A stretch of DNA of 48,564 nucleotides from Caldifarciminota bacterium (GCA_025060715.1 JANXBG010000012.1:1-48564); one strand, 5' to 3'. Shown: positions 34,736 through 43,981, counted from the first letter of the stretch. A program made the numbers and translations. The notes: generated from the sequence alone by a model not told the origin.

Positions 34736-35884
34736 ATGAAAATCCTTTTAGTTTCTTCTGCTTTTTATCCTTATCCTTCTGGAATTTCTGAACATGTTTA
34801 TCATTTAGCTTGGGAACTGAAAAAACTTGGTCACAGTATAAAAATACTTACAACCAATTATCCTAAATTATGGCCCGACAAACCTATTTCAGAGATAGAA
34901 ATTATTCGTTTTGGTAAAGTAATTTTTTTGCCATTAAACAAATCCTTTGCTACTCTTCCTTTTAGTGTAAAAATACCTAATTTAGTTAAAAATTATTTGA
35001 AAAAAGAACATTTTGATATAATTCATATGCACGGTTGTTTTCCTCCGGAAATTGGTTTTTGGGCCTTACATTTTTCAAAAAGTATTAATTGCGTAACTTT
35101 TCACACAGTAGGTTTTAAAAAATTAAATTTTCTAAAAGTTTTTATGCCTTTGTACAAGAAATATAACAAAAAAATAGATGGGAAAATTGCTGTTTCGGAA
35201 GTAGCAAAAAAATGGGTTGAAGATTTTTTGCCTGGCAATTTTCGAGTGATTCCTAATGGTGTGGATGTTGAAAGATTTAATCCTAATAAGAGTCCTTTTT
35301 CAGAATATAAAAAATACTTTCCTCTAATTCTTTTTGTTGGCCGTTTGGATAAAAGAAAAGGAGCAGAGATAGCGATAAAAGCTTTTTATAAAATTTATTC
35401 TTTTTTTTCTAATCCAAAACTTTTGATTATTGGTAAGGGACCGGAAGAAAAGAGATTAAAAAAGTTGGTTAAAAAATTAAATATTGAAAATTCTTGTGAA
35501 TTTTTAGGTTATGTAAAAAGGGATGATTTACCAAGATATTATGTAAGTTGTGATATATTTTTAGCCCCAGCTTTAGGTGGCGAAGCTCAAGGAATTGTCT
35601 TATTAGAAGCAATGGCAACTAAAAAATTGGTAATTGCTTCTGATATTGAAGGATATAAAACAGTGGTGAGAGATAAAGAAAATGGTTTATTATTTAAAGT
35701 AAATTCATATGAGGATTTAGCCCAAAAGATTTTGTGGATATTAGAAAAGAAAGATTTAAAGAAAAAGATTGAAGAAAATGCCTATTTAACTGCTCAAGAT
35801 TATTCTTGGGAAAAGATTGGGAAAATGGTTGAGGATTATTATTGTTACTTAAAGGATTTAAAAAAGTTGCAAACCAAGGGATAA
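34736..35884 (+). CDS. GT4-family glycosyltransferase
   Basis: This 382-residue GT-B enzyme has the N-terminal acceptor domain signature YPYPSGISEHVYHLAWELKK (residues 12-31), the linker VIPNGVDVERFNP, and the donor domain with FVGRLDKRKGAEIAIKAF. The EX7E-type motif GGEAQGIVLLEAMATKK binds a nucleotide-sugar phosphate. Family members (PimB/GlcNAc-PI type) build glycolipids or surface polysaccharide at the cytoplasmic face. The donor and acceptor cannot be read off. It shares an operon with the acyltransferase, which fits envelope biosynthesis. Its 3' end overlaps the convergent receptor gene by 27 bp. Confidence 0.88.
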   Translation: MKILLVSSAFYPYPSGISEHVYHLAWELKKLGHSIKILTTNYPKLWPDKPISEIEIIRFGKVIFLPLNKSFATLPFSVKIPNLVKNYLKKEHFDIIHMHGCFPPEIGFWALHFSKSINCVTFHTVGFKKLNFLKVFMPLYKKYNKKIDGKIAVSEVAKKWVEDFLPGNFRVIPNGVDVERFNPNKSPFSEYKKYFPLILFVGRLDKRKGAEIAIKAFYKIYSFFSNPKLLIIGKGPEEKRLKKLVKKLNIENSCEFLGYVKRDDLPRYYVSCDIFLAPALGGEAQGIVLLEAMATKKLVIASDIEGYKTVVRDKENGLLFKVNSYEDLAQKILWILEKKDLKKKIEENAYLTAQDYSWEKIGKMVEDYYCYLKDLKKLQTKG

Positions 35885-37732
35885 AAATATTTTTCTTCTT
35901 CCTATTGGGTAATCAAAATCCTCAGGAGTGTAGCCAAACATTTCCGCATATTCTTTATCAAAAAGATTGAGAATTGCTATTTCTGCATTAAGAAATTTGG
36001 TTAATTGATAATTTGCTTTTAAATCCAGAGTGAAATAGGAAGGAAGGATTTTAATTTCTTTTCCATAGTAATTTATCTTTTCGGTCCGATAATAAGTAAT
36101 AAGAGAGATATTAAAGGTTTGAAGAGGGGAATAATAAAAATAAAAGGAATTAGTAAGTTTTGGAACATAGGTAAGTTTTCGTTTTTTGAAAATAGTATCT
36201 TCTTTTATCTCTTCATTACCATTAAGAAGAGTTGTGTTAAAGCCAATTTCTACATCTGTAAATTTTAGTCTAAAAGAAATTTCTGTTCCATATATAAAGC
36301 TTTTATCTAAATTAAAAGGAGTATATTTTGTCATTGTTTTATCGAGAGTCCAGCGGATAAGGTCTTTTATTTTTTTAACAAAGGGATTAATTGAAATTTG
36401 GTATTTTTCGTAAGAAACTTGGTAGTTAATTTCTAAAACATTAGCAATTTCTCTTTTTAAATTTTGATTACCTGAAAGATAAAAGTTGGGAAAGATTTCA
36501 GTTTTTGGCCAATATAAATCATTAATTGCCGGTGCCTTAAAGGAGTTTCCAAGATGGAATTTTAAAAAATGATTATTTACTGAATAAAGACTTCCAACAC
36601 TGTAACTTAAAAATCTACCAAACTCATAATCATCTACGCGGATTCCGCCATTAATGAATAATCTTTCAAAAATGCGGTATTTTACGTTAGAAAATAAAGC
36701 GAAGGGCGTTCGAAAAGCTTGAAAAGCGGAAGAGTTTATATATTTTACTTTTTCCCATTTTATATCCAATCCGAAATTAAAATTATTTTCTTTACCAAAA
36801 GGATAAGAGATAATTAAGTTGCTGCCATAAGAGTTATTTTTTAATGAAGTAGTTTCATAGGAAGCAAAATTTGTCCTTTGATAAGTGGCATAAATTTGAT
36901 AATTAAAAAAAATAATATTTTCTAAGTGAGGTAAAAAATGTAGGCTTAAAAAATAAAAGGTGTCTCTTTGGCGATCAATCTTTGAGTAAGATAAAGAATC
37001 TCCAAAAGGAGGAATAAAATTTGGATTTGGTTTTGGTCCAGGAACGCCGATTTCTCTTAAAGAAACGCCACTATTTAATTTAAAAAGCTCGGATAATTTT
37101 GTAAGAATAGTAAAATTATAAAATTTCTGTCCGTCATTTGTTCTCATTCCATTTGTTTTAAATTGTTCCCAATTTAAAGAAAAAAGAAAGTCTTTGATTT
37201 TGAAGCCAGTTTTTGCTATTAACTGGTAGGTCTTAAAACTTCCGTAAGAAAAATTTAATGACAATGGTTTATCTTCAATAATTGGGATAAAGTTAATGAC
37301 ACCATTCAAAGCATTGGTCCCATAGATATTAGAATTAGGACCTTTATAGATTTCAATCTTTTGGATTAAACCTGATGGTAAAAGTCCTAAATCAGTAGTT
37401 TGAGAAGATGGTTGGTTTAAAGGTAGATTATCAAAAAGTATTAAAGTATGAGAAGATTTGGGATTTCCTTGCAAAGAAACCCCGGTTAAGCCTTTAAAGA
37501 AAGAATAAGAATTAAGATTTATTCCCGAAAAGTAATTAAGAATATTTTTCTTTTCAATGGTTGGGAAAATTTTTAATGTCAATTGGTCGATTATGGTAAT
37601 AGGTAATGAGAGAGTGTTAAGATTTTCTTTTATTCTTTTGGCATACACATAAACAGTTTCAGTTTGATATAGCTGGGAAAAGATAAAAGAGAAGTTAATA
37701 AAAATTAAAATAAAGCAAAAGTTTTTTTTCAT
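35858..37732 (-). CDS. TonB-dependent outer-membrane receptor (BtuB-like)
   Basis: This 624-residue protein has a signal peptide (KKNFCFILIFINFSFIFS), a plug domain (ITIIDQLTLK, GVSLQGNPKSSHTLILFD, IQKIEIYKGPNSNIYGTNAL) and a beta barrel with many alternating aromatic strands, ending GRRKIFLSLGLQLF with a terminal Phe. The size and plug are close to BtuB-type receptors. The cobalamin riboswitch directly upstream makes corrinoid uptake the likely role. TonB, ExbBD and the BtuCDF transporter are not in the window. A GGAGGTG site lies 5 nt before the ATG and can be masked by a hairpin. Confidence 0.9.
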   Translation of the reverse strand: MKKNFCFILIFINFSFIFSQLYQTETVYVYAKRIKENLNTLSLPITIIDQLTLKIFPTIEKKNILNYFSGINLNSYSFFKGLTGVSLQGNPKSSHTLILFDNLPLNQPSSQTTDLGLLPSGLIQKIEIYKGPNSNIYGTNALNGVINFIPIIEDKPLSLNFSYGSFKTYQLIAKTGFKIKDFLFSLNWEQFKTNGMRTNDGQKFYNFTILTKLSELFKLNSGVSLREIGVPGPKPNPNFIPPFGDSLSYSKIDRQRDTFYFLSLHFLPHLENIIFFNYQIYATYQRTNFASYETTSLKNNSYGSNLIISYPFGKENNFNFGLDIKWEKVKYINSSAFQAFRTPFALFSNVKYRIFERLFINGGIRVDDYEFGRFLSYSVGSLYSVNNHFLKFHLGNSFKAPAINDLYWPKTEIFPNFYLSGNQNLKREIANVLEINYQVSYEKYQISINPFVKKIKDLIRWTLDKTMTKYTPFNLDKSFIYGTEISFRLKFTDVEIGFNTTLLNGNEEIKEDTIFKKRKLTYVPKLTNSFYFYYSPLQTFNISLITYYRTEKINYYGKEIKILPSYFTLDLKANYQLTKFLNAEIAILNLFDKEYAEMFGYTPEDFDYPIGRRKIFLSLGLQLF

Positions 37733-37738
37733 CTTTCA

Positions 37739-37763
37739 CCTCCTTTCCCTGCCAGGAGGGAAA
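37739..37763 (-). promoter_or_regulatory. Riboswitch expression platform with competing hairpins over the ribosome-binding site
   Basis: Two exclusive stems can form on the minus strand. TTTCCCT (37763-37757) can pair with AGGGAAA (37750-37744), leaving the Shine-Dalgarno free. Alternatively CCTCC (37759-37755) can pair with the Shine-Dalgarno GGAGG (37743-37739), hiding it. The shared bases make this a plausible translational switch. Confidence 0.6.
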
Positions 37764-37772
37764 TAGTTTACC

Positions 37773-37957
37773 GGGCTTGTGACAGGTCTCCTGACTCGCA
37801 ACCATCCCTATTCCACCTTCCCATCGGCAAGAAGCCGACAGTGGTATTTGGAATAGGTTTTTCGGTTGCTCACAGTGGGCAGGACCGTGGCGGATTTTCA
37901 CCGCCTTCCCTGGCACCAAAAAATTTGGTGCTCCGCTCTTGCGGACTTCACAAGCCC
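37773..37957 (-). promoter_or_regulatory. Cobalamin riboswitch aptamer
   Basis: Minus-strand P1 is a perfect 9-bp stem: GGGCTTGTG (37957-37949) with CACAAGCCC (37781-37773). Inside are GGAAGGCGGTGAAAATCCGC, TGCCCACTGTGAGCAACC and the near-invariant GAGTCAGGAGACCTGTC, all signatures of the B12 aptamer. It lies ~40 nt upstream of a TonB receptor gene. No open reading frame here should be taken as coding. Confidence 0.95.
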
Positions 37958-38185
37958 AATAAATGTAATCCTCAACCATTTTCCCAAATAAACGTTTATT
38001 AAAAATATGATTTTATAAAAAATAAATGAAAAATCAATAAAAAAAGAATAAATGTATTAAGAAAATTAGCAGGTTTAATAGGGATATTAAATAGAGAAGA
38101 ATGTTTAATTTATAAAAACTTTTACTACTTTTAAGTTGATACCGAAGATATTTTTGATAAATTTAATAAAGGAAACTTAAAATAA

Positions 38186-38311
38186 GGTTATCCTTTTGCT
38201 GCCTCTTTTTATAATAACCTCCTAACTGATTACCCTATAGTCATCGGATACTTCTCATATAATTTAGATATTAGCGAGTCCAAAAGTAGAATTGTTGTTA
38301 ATTATTTTTGA
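38186..38311 (+). pseudogene. Remnant of an unknown gene, C-terminal part
   Basis: A clean 41-residue frame reads GYPFAASFYNNLLTDYPIVI followed by GYFSYNLDISESKSRIVVNY and Phe, ending in TGA. Upstream in the same frame, after a TAA at 38183-38185, comes VDTEDIFDKFNKGNLK, then another stop. The even composition and length of the frame suggest a decayed protein gene, not recognised. Between 37981 and 38140 I see nothing else except a weak resemblance around 38060-38110 to the tail repeats at 7996 and 24382. Confidence 0.4.
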
Positions 38312-39120
38312 TAATACCGATAATCAATATCATCTTCGGGTGCTTTGGTATAACTAAGATTAAAGAAATTTTGGAAAGTTCTTATCTGTTTGGCATCAAT
38401 GGTATGTCCATAAGGATGGATATATAATTTTACTTCACAATCTTTTTCTTTTAAAATTTCGGCAGTTCTTTTTATAATTAGTAATATGTTTTTCTCTTTT
38501 TCACCACAGGCTAAAAAAACTTTTAACCCTTTTAAATTTTTATTTTCCTTTATTGGTAAAATTAAGGTATCAAAAACTGGTGAACTGGCAATTATTCCTG
38601 AAAATATTTCAGGATATTTTAAACCAAGATGTAATGCAGCAGGTCCTCCTAAAGATAGTCCCCAAAGATAACGGCGATTTGGGTCAATATTATATTTTTT
38701 CTCAAACTCTCCTAAAATTTCTAAAACTCTTTCTTCACAAGTCAAAAGGGAAGATTTTTGGAGGTTTAAAATATTTTTAAATTTTTTCGCTAAACTATCT
38801 GATTCGGCAAACCAGGTATATCCTTTCTTTCTTTTAGCAAAAGGTGCCCTAATAGAAAGTAAAATGAAATTAGGTTCATAGAAAAATTCCTCATCATAAA
38901 AAAGGATTGATTTGTTTTCATCGCTTAGATAACCATGAAAAACAATCACTAATGGATAACTATAGGCAGAATTATAATTTTTCGGAAGGCGATAGGAATA
39001 AATTTTTGGAATTTCAGGATTTAATTTTATTATCTTCTCTTTTTTACAAAAAATAAAAATTGATAAAATTAAAAATAAAGAAATGCCGAAGGAGGGAGTC
39101 GAACCCTCACGAGGTGTCAC
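38302..39120 (-). CDS. Alpha/beta-hydrolase (esterase-like) lipoprotein, start uncertain
   Basis: The body is a serine hydrolase: oxyanion segment VIVFHGYLSDENKS, nucleophile elbow GLSLGGPAALHLG (GxSxG) and catalytic His in HPYGHTID. The N-terminus ISLFLILSIFIFC-KK is a lipoprotein signal with a Cys lipobox. No ATG, GTG or TTG lies between the end of tRNA-Leu(CAA) and the lipobox. Candidate starts are the GTG at 39120 inside the tRNA variable arm (used here) or the ATT at 39084, which begins at the tRNA discriminator base. The in-frame ATG at 39171 would read through the whole tRNA and is rejected. Expected location: outer-membrane or periplasmic face. Substrate unknown. Confidence 0.75.
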   Translation of the reverse strand: MTPREGSTPSFGISLFLILSIFIFCKKEKIIKLNPEIPKIYSYRLPKNYNSAYSYPLVIVFHGYLSDENKSILFYDEEFFYEPNFILLSIRAPFAKRKKGYTWFAESDSLAKKFKNILNLQKSSLLTCEERVLEILGEFEKKYNIDPNRRYLWGLSLGGPAALHLGLKYPEIFSGIIASSPVFDTLILPIKENKNLKGLKVFLACGEKEKNILLIIKRTAEILKEKDCEVKLYIHPYGHTIDAKQIRTFQNFFNLSYTKAPEDDIDYRYYQK

Positions 39121-39169
39121 CCTCAGCGGATTTTGAGTCCGCCGCGTCTTCCAGTTCCGCCACTTCGGC
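39084..39169 (-). tRNA. tRNA-Leu (anticodon CAA)
   Basis: On the minus strand, GCCGAAG (39169-39163) pairs with CTTCGGC (39091-39085), discriminator A at 39084. The anticodon stem GCGGA/TCCGC surrounds CTCAAAA, giving CAA. A long variable arm marks a class II tRNA. CCA is not encoded. The hydrolase gene continues on the same strand. Confidence 0.95.
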
Positions 39170-39180
39170 ATTTATTTTAT

Positions 39181-39208
39181 ATTATAATTAAACAAATTTC
39201 AAAGTCAA
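39181..39208 (-). promoter_or_regulatory. Promoter of tRNA-Leu(CAA)
   Basis: On the minus strand, TTGACT (39208-39203), 16 bp, TATAAT (39186-39181), 11 nt to the tRNA. It probably also transcribes the hydrolase gene. Confidence 0.75.
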
Positions 39209-39212
39209 GATT

Positions 39213-41909
39213 TTATTTTAAATAGATAATTTTTTCTTTATATCGCACACTTTTAGAATTTAATTCAATTAAATATACACCTTGAGAAATTTTTTTATTT
39301 TGCCATTGAAAGTTATATTCACCGGGTTTTAAGTTAGTTTTTATTATTTTATCAATTAAATTTCCTTTAATATCATAAATCTTTATTGTTAAATCTTCAG
39401 GAAAGGAAATGGAAAATTTGATAGTCAATTTCTTAGAAAAGGGATTTGAGAAAATAAATACTTTTCTTTTTTCTTTTATTAAATTTTCAGTAATTACTAC
39501 TTGAGGAGATTGGGTAATTCTTATCATCCAATCGTGATATCTCCACAATTGAAAAGTATCTAAATTAGAAGACCAATAAGAACGATAGTCTCTTGGTTCA
39601 TTTGCATCGGCGCCCACACCTAAAGGAGGCGAATTGTTTGGCCAATGTAATACTACCCATAAATCAGTTAGAGAATAAATATTCACATTAAAAGTAAAAT
39701 CTGCCCAAGCAGGCGCGATAGGTGCGGAGATATTTTCTACCCGAGCAAGGGGGTTTGCCGTATCCGGTCTGCCATTTTCGTCTTTACATAAAAGAATATA
39801 ATCAAAAGGAGTATTTGCTATATTTACCATCACCCGACCAGTGGTAATACTAAAAGGTGGAGTTAATGTTGGTGTAAATTTAACATAGAATTTATCATTG
39901 TTTAACCTTCCAACCCAATAATAAGCCTCTGGGAAACCATCATCATAAATGATTTCATAACTGCCAATAAAGTTTTTACTAATTGTGTCATTATTAGGAA
40001 TAAAATCATTATTTAATCTTACTTTCCCTTCGGCTTTAAAAGGGCCAACATAGGGTATAGTAAAATTTCTTAAAGTTAAGGTATATTCTTCTTCAGGTTG
40101 AAGAAGAGGTGAGATTGCTGAGTCAATATAAATTTCATTATTTAAGGAATCTCTAATAATAAGTATTCCTTTTATTGAATCAGAATAGGACCCGTTATTT
40201 TTTATTCTTAACATACAGGGAGAGGTATAGCCGATTGTCATTTCTGAAAAAGGCGGGTTTATTAATTTTGCTTCGGCATCGTGGAAGCACTTTGATTTAA
40301 TTAATAATGAATCATCGTAATGATAGGTATCACCAATTAAATGAGTATAAAATAGAAAATTATAATAGTTATAAAAAGAAGGAGTAAAATTGCTAAAATT
40401 AACAATTCTTGAAGAATTTGGCCCTAATGAGGTTATAAATAAAGAGTCTTTTCTTAAAATACTATCATTCACTTTTGCTACAAAATAAGCATAAAAGTTT
40501 ACTGTGCTGTCGCCAAAATTATAAAATTGTGCTTGTGGTGTGAAGGTTTCGCCTATCCGAATATGACGATGAGGCGAAAGAATTTTTGTTGTACCGACAT
40601 TCAATTTTGGTCTTCTTCTAATTGTTATTGAATAGACTTGTCCGCCATTTCCAAAACGATAAGCGTGGACCGCTTTGCCACCACAAGTAGCATAACTGCC
40701 ATCGCTTGATATATCACAAGCAAAAAGAGAACCCGGTTCTTGATTACGGGTAATCCCAGTTATTGGAATATTAGAGCTTTTATGATGAAGAGTGAAAACA
40801 TAGAAAGAACCAGTTTGAGCAGTATCACCCCAAGAAGTAGCGGCAATAAAACTTCCATTATAAGATAAAGCAACTGAACTAATCATCGCACCGTAACTGC
40901 CGTAACCTTGATAACTCCATAAGGGTGTGGATGAAGAACTATCGAAAACAACTATTTTACCATTAGCATAGCCGGTTCCACAAACAATTGTGGATCCATC
41001 TTTAGAAATAGCAACATCTGTTACCCAAGGATTACCCACCAAACTTTGCCATTTTAAACGGTAACGAGAGCCATCCCAATAATAAAGTTTTACATATCCA
41101 TAATAATCACCAGTGACTAATAACCGTCCATCAGCAGAAATTTTTGCCGCATATTGAGTACCAACATTCGCTGTGCCGATAGGCAAAGCTCCTCTTCTTC
41201 TACCATTTTCAAAAATAAAACAGGAATCATAAACAGTAACAACTACTACTGAACCATCATTAGAAATATCTAAACCTTGTAAACGATTCCCTTCACTAAA
41301 ATTTGCTTGCCAAATTAAATTTCCATTTTTATCAAAAAGAAATAAATCACCATTAATAGTTGCTGAAGCGACATAATTTCCATCATAAGAAATTTTACTT
41401 ATTCCACCGCCACTTGTGGGATAATTATAAATCCATACTGGAAAAGAAGAATTTTTATTCCAGTAATAACAACTGCTAAGACTGCTTAAAACTAAACCTG
41501 AACCATTATAAGAAGTGCCGATAGAATGGCCACCATAATTCCAATAAAAACTACCTGGATATTCCCAGATTGGCAAATTAGAACCGATGGTGCGGTAAAA
41601 AGAAGCCCGTTCATCGTTTAAATCCCAATAGGCAAAAATTCCCATTCCGTCATCAGTGATATCAATACTTTGGACAATCGCATAGCGATGATTTCGGTCT
41701 ACCCAAATTAACCCTGTTTCGGGATAGAAAAGGGGAGAAGGAATTTTAGCTATTTCATCAAGGCTAAATTCTTTTTCGCCATCAAAAAGAATATGACAAG
41801 CAAGCTTCTTTCCATCAATTATTTTTTCTTCTAAAAATATACCAACCTCTTTACTACTGAGAATTATTGGGAAAATTAATAAAAGAAAATAAAGAAGTTT
41901 TTTTGTCAT
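39213..41909 (-). CDS. Large secreted beta-propeller protein with T9SS sorting domain
   Basis: Start set at 41909, 5 nt after AAAGGAGGAAAG; the longer frame to 41930 includes that site. The 898-residue protein has a signal peptide (TKKLLYFLLLIFPIILSS). A WD40/PQQ-like propeller (about residues 60-420) follows, with repeated DG-containing blades such as ISNDGSVVVVTVYDS, ISADGRLLVTGDYYGYVKLY and ISKDGSTIVCGTGYANG. Two CARDB-like domains (about 440-650) come next, then a beta-sandwich and a Por-type tail (KIYDIKGNLIDKII, ISQGVYLIELNS, KEKIIYLK). Predicted to be exported through T9SS. Function unknown. Confidence 0.85.
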   Translation of the reverse strand: MTKKLLYFLLLIFPIILSSKEVGIFLEEKIIDGKKLACHILFDGEKEFSLDEIAKIPSPLFYPETGLIWVDRNHRYAIVQSIDITDDGMGIFAYWDLNDERASFYRTIGSNLPIWEYPGSFYWNYGGHSIGTSYNGSGLVLSSLSSCYYWNKNSSFPVWIYNYPTSGGGISKISYDGNYVASATINGDLFLFDKNGNLIWQANFSEGNRLQGLDISNDGSVVVVTVYDSCFIFENGRRRGALPIGTANVGTQYAAKISADGRLLVTGDYYGYVKLYYWDGSRYRLKWQSLVGNPWVTDVAISKDGSTIVCGTGYANGKIVVFDSSSSTPLWSYQGYGSYGAMISSVALSYNGSFIAATSWGDTAQTGSFYVFTLHHKSSNIPITGITRNQEPGSLFACDISSDGSYATCGGKAVHAYRFGNGGQVYSITIRRRPKLNVGTTKILSPHRHIRIGETFTPQAQFYNFGDSTVNFYAYFVAKVNDSILRKDSLFITSLGPNSSRIVNFSNFTPSFYNYYNFLFYTHLIGDTYHYDDSLLIKSKCFHDAEAKLINPPFSEMTIGYTSPCMLRIKNNGSYSDSIKGILIIRDSLNNEIYIDSAISPLLQPEEEYTLTLRNFTIPYVGPFKAEGKVRLNNDFIPNNDTISKNFIGSYEIIYDDGFPEAYYWVGRLNNDKFYVKFTPTLTPPFSITTGRVMVNIANTPFDYILLCKDENGRPDTANPLARVENISAPIAPAWADFTFNVNIYSLTDLWVVLHWPNNSPPLGVGADANEPRDYRSYWSSNLDTFQLWRYHDWMIRITQSPQVVITENLIKEKRKVFIFSNPFSKKLTIKFSISFPEDLTIKIYDIKGNLIDKIIKTNLKPGEYNFQWQNKKISQGVYLIELNSKSVRYKEKIIYLK

Positions 41910-41937
41910 CTTTCCTCCTTTTATTTTCATTTTTGAA

Positions 41938-41965
41938 ATTATAATTTAAAAGAAAAATAATTCAA
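41938..41965 (-). promoter_or_regulatory. Promoter of the beta-propeller T9SS protein
   Basis: On the minus strand, TTGAAT (41965-41960), 16 bp, TATAAT (41943-41938). The ~22-nt leader contains AAAGGAGG. Divergent from the next promoter with 6 bp between the two -35 boxes. Confidence 0.7.
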
Positions 41966-41971
41966 GCATTT

Positions 41972-41999
41972 TTGACTTTTAGATAACTTCTTGTATAAT
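41972..41999 (+). promoter_or_regulatory. Promoter of the crotonase-thiolase-tsaE operon
   Basis: TTGACT (41972-41977), 16 bp, TATAAT (41994-41999), then a ~18-nt leader with GGGAGGT before the ATG at 42024. Confidence 0.8.
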
Positions 42000-42023
42000 A
42001 TTTTTTTTAAATTGGGAGGTTTT

Positions 42024-42806
42024 ATGGAATTTAAGAATATTATTTTAGAATATGAAGAAGAAATAGTAATTTTAAAAATCAATCGGCCACAAGTTTTAAA
42101 TGCTTTAAATACTGAAACTATTTTGGAATTAGAAAAGGCGATTGATTTAATAAAAGAAAATGAGAAAATTAGGGTTTTAATTATTACTGGCGAAGGAAAG
42201 GCATTTGTTGCAGGTGCGGACATTTCGGAAATGGTAAATTTTTCTCCTTTTGAGGCAGAAAGATTTTCTTGCAATGGTCATAGATTACTTTCTAAAATTG
42301 AGAATCTTGATAAAGTAGTTATTGCGGCAATAAATGGTTATGCTTTGGGCGGTGGTTGTGAGATTGCGTTAGCTTGTGATATTAGGTTAATGGCCGAAGA
42401 CGCTAAAATTGGTCAACCCGAAGTAAAATTAGGAATTATTCCTGGTTTTGGAGGAAATATTCGTTTACCAAAAATATGTGGAAGCGGAATTGCGAAAGAA
42501 CTAATTTTTACCGGTGAGATGATTGATGCTAATGAAGCATTGAGAATTGGATTAGTAAATAAAATTTATCCAAGAGAGAAATTATTAGAAGAAGCAAAAA
42601 ATTTAGCAAAAAAGATAATTACTCGCGGTCCTTTGGCAATAAAATTGGCAAAGCAGGCAATTAACCAATCTTTAAATATGAGTATTGAGCAGGCAAAAGA
42701 ATGGGAGATAAAATTATTTGCTTTAAATTTTAGTAGTAAAGAAGCAAAAGAGGGTTTGAAGGCATTTTTAGAAAAAAGAGAACCTAATTGGAAAAAGGAG
42801 GAATAA
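42024..42806 (+). CDS. Enoyl-CoA hydratase (crotonase family)
   Basis: The start at 42024 follows GGGAGGT at 6 nt; the longer frame from 41991 overlaps the promoter. The 260-residue protein has the oxyanion and CoA-binding loop AFVAGADISEM and both catalytic glutamates of true hydratases: Glu113 in LGGGCEIALACDIR and Glu133 in GQPEVKLGIIPGFGG. It hydrates trans-2-enoyl-CoA to 3-hydroxyacyl-CoA. The thiolase gene starts at the last base of its stop (TAATG), so the two are coupled and probably serve beta-oxidation or C4-acyl metabolism. No 3-hydroxyacyl-CoA dehydrogenase is nearby. Confidence 0.92.
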   Translation: MEFKNIILEYEEEIVILKINRPQVLNALNTETILELEKAIDLIKENEKIRVLIITGEGKAFVAGADISEMVNFSPFEAERFSCNGHRLLSKIENLDKVVIAAINGYALGGGCEIALACDIRLMAEDAKIGQPEVKLGIIPGFGGNIRLPKICGSGIAKELIFTGEMIDANEALRIGLVNKIYPREKLLEEAKNLAKKIITRGPLAIKLAKQAINQSLNMSIEQAKEWEIKLFALNFSSKEAKEGLKAFLEKREPNWKKEE

Positions 42807-43981
42807 TGTATATTATTGGCGCAAAAAGAACACCGATTGGTAGGTTTTTAAGTAGTTTAGCAAGTTTTAAAGCTCCTGAATTAGGAGCAATTGCGATAAA
42901 GGGCGCTTTAGAACAATCTCAAATACCACCAGAAAAAGTGAATGGAGTAATAATGGGAAATGTTTGTCCTGCTGGTTTAGGTCAAGCACCGGCAAGACAA
43001 GCACAAATTAAAGCGGGTTTATCTCCCGAAATTCCTGCCCTTACGGTTAATAAAGTTTGTGGTTCTGGTCTTATTTCTGTTGTGCTTGCCTGCCAAGCAA
43101 TAAAAGCTGGTGATGCCAAGGTAATGGTCGCCGGTGGCCAAGAGTCAATGTCTAATGTTCCTTATTATCTTCACGGTTTAAGAATGGGTGTAAGAATGGG
43201 AGAAGCGAAACTTGTGGATGGTATGATTTATGATGGAATTTGGTGCGCTTTCGAAGATGTCCATATGGGAATGCTCGCTGAATTTACTGCGGAAAGAAGT
43301 GGAATAACTAGAGAGATGCAAGATAAATTCGCCTATGAAAGTCATATGAAAGCAGTAAAAGCAACGAAAGAAGGTAGATTTAACGAAGAGATAATTCCTA
43401 TTGTTATTCCTCAAAAGAAAGGCGAACCAATTATTGTAAAAGAAGATGAAGGTCCAAGACCCGATACTTCTTTAGAGAAACTTGCCCAATTAAAACCTGT
43501 TTTTAAACCTGATGGCACAGTGACTGCTGGTAATGCTTCGCAAATTAGTGACGGTGCCGCAGCAGTTGTCGTTGCTTCCGAGGATTTTGTAAAAGAATAT
43601 AAATTACAACCCTTAGCAAAAATTGTGGCTTATGCGGTCGGGAGTGTGGAACCAAAAATGTTATTTTATGCACCAGTTAAGGCTATTAGAAAAATATTAG
43701 ATGTTTTGAAAGTAGATATTGATTATTTTGACTTAATTGAAGTAAACGAAGCCTTTGCTGCCCAAGTTCTTGCGGATGGCAAAGAGTTAAATTGGAATTG
43801 GGAAAAAGTGAATGTTAAAGGTGGTGGAGTTGCTTTAGGCCATCCAATTGGTGCAAGTGGAACAAGAATTTTAGTAACTTTGATTTACGCTTTAAAAGAA
43901 ATAAAAAAAACAAAAGGGCTTGCCGCTATTTGTTTAGGTGGCGGTGAAGCAGTAGCAATGGCAATTGAAGTTATCCATTAA
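42806..43981 (+). CDS. Acetyl-CoA acetyltransferase (thiolase)
   Basis: Start chosen at 42806, 5 nt after AAAGGAGG; the longer frame from 42788 includes that site. The 391-residue enzyme has nucleophile Cys85 ([12 protein letters not shown]), EVNEAFAAQ, the catalytic His in [16 protein letters not shown] and the second Cys in [12 protein letters not shown]. It performs Claisen condensation or thiolytic cleavage of 3-ketoacyl-CoA. The central region shows the metal/CoA loop typical of acetoacetyl-CoA thiolases. Coupled to the crotonase gene upstream and to tsaE downstream (TAATG overlap). Confidence 0.93.
   Translation: MYIIGAKRTPIGRFLSSLASFKAPELGAIAIKGALEQSQIPPEKVNGVIMGNVCPAGLGQAPARQAQIKAGLSPEIPALTVNKVCGSGLISVVLACQAIKAGDAKVMVAGGQESMSNVPYYLHGLRMGVRMGEAKLVDGMIYDGIWCAFEDVHMGMLAEFTAERSGITREMQDKFAYESHMKAVKATKEGRFNEEIIPIVIPQKKGEPIIVKEDEGPRPDTSLEKLAQLKPVFKPDGTVTAGNASQISDGAAAVVVASEDFVKEYKLQPLAKIVAYAVGSVEPKMLFYAPVKAIRKILDVLKVDIDYFDLIEVNEAFAAQVLADGKELNWNWEKVNVKGGGVALGHPIGASGTRILVTLIYALKEIKKTKGLAAICLGGGEAVAMAIEVIH

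Noticed and set aside
37695-37979. 94-residue minus-strand frame
   Set aside because: It lies within the cobalamin riboswitch and the receptor's leader; the composition follows RNA structure, not protein.
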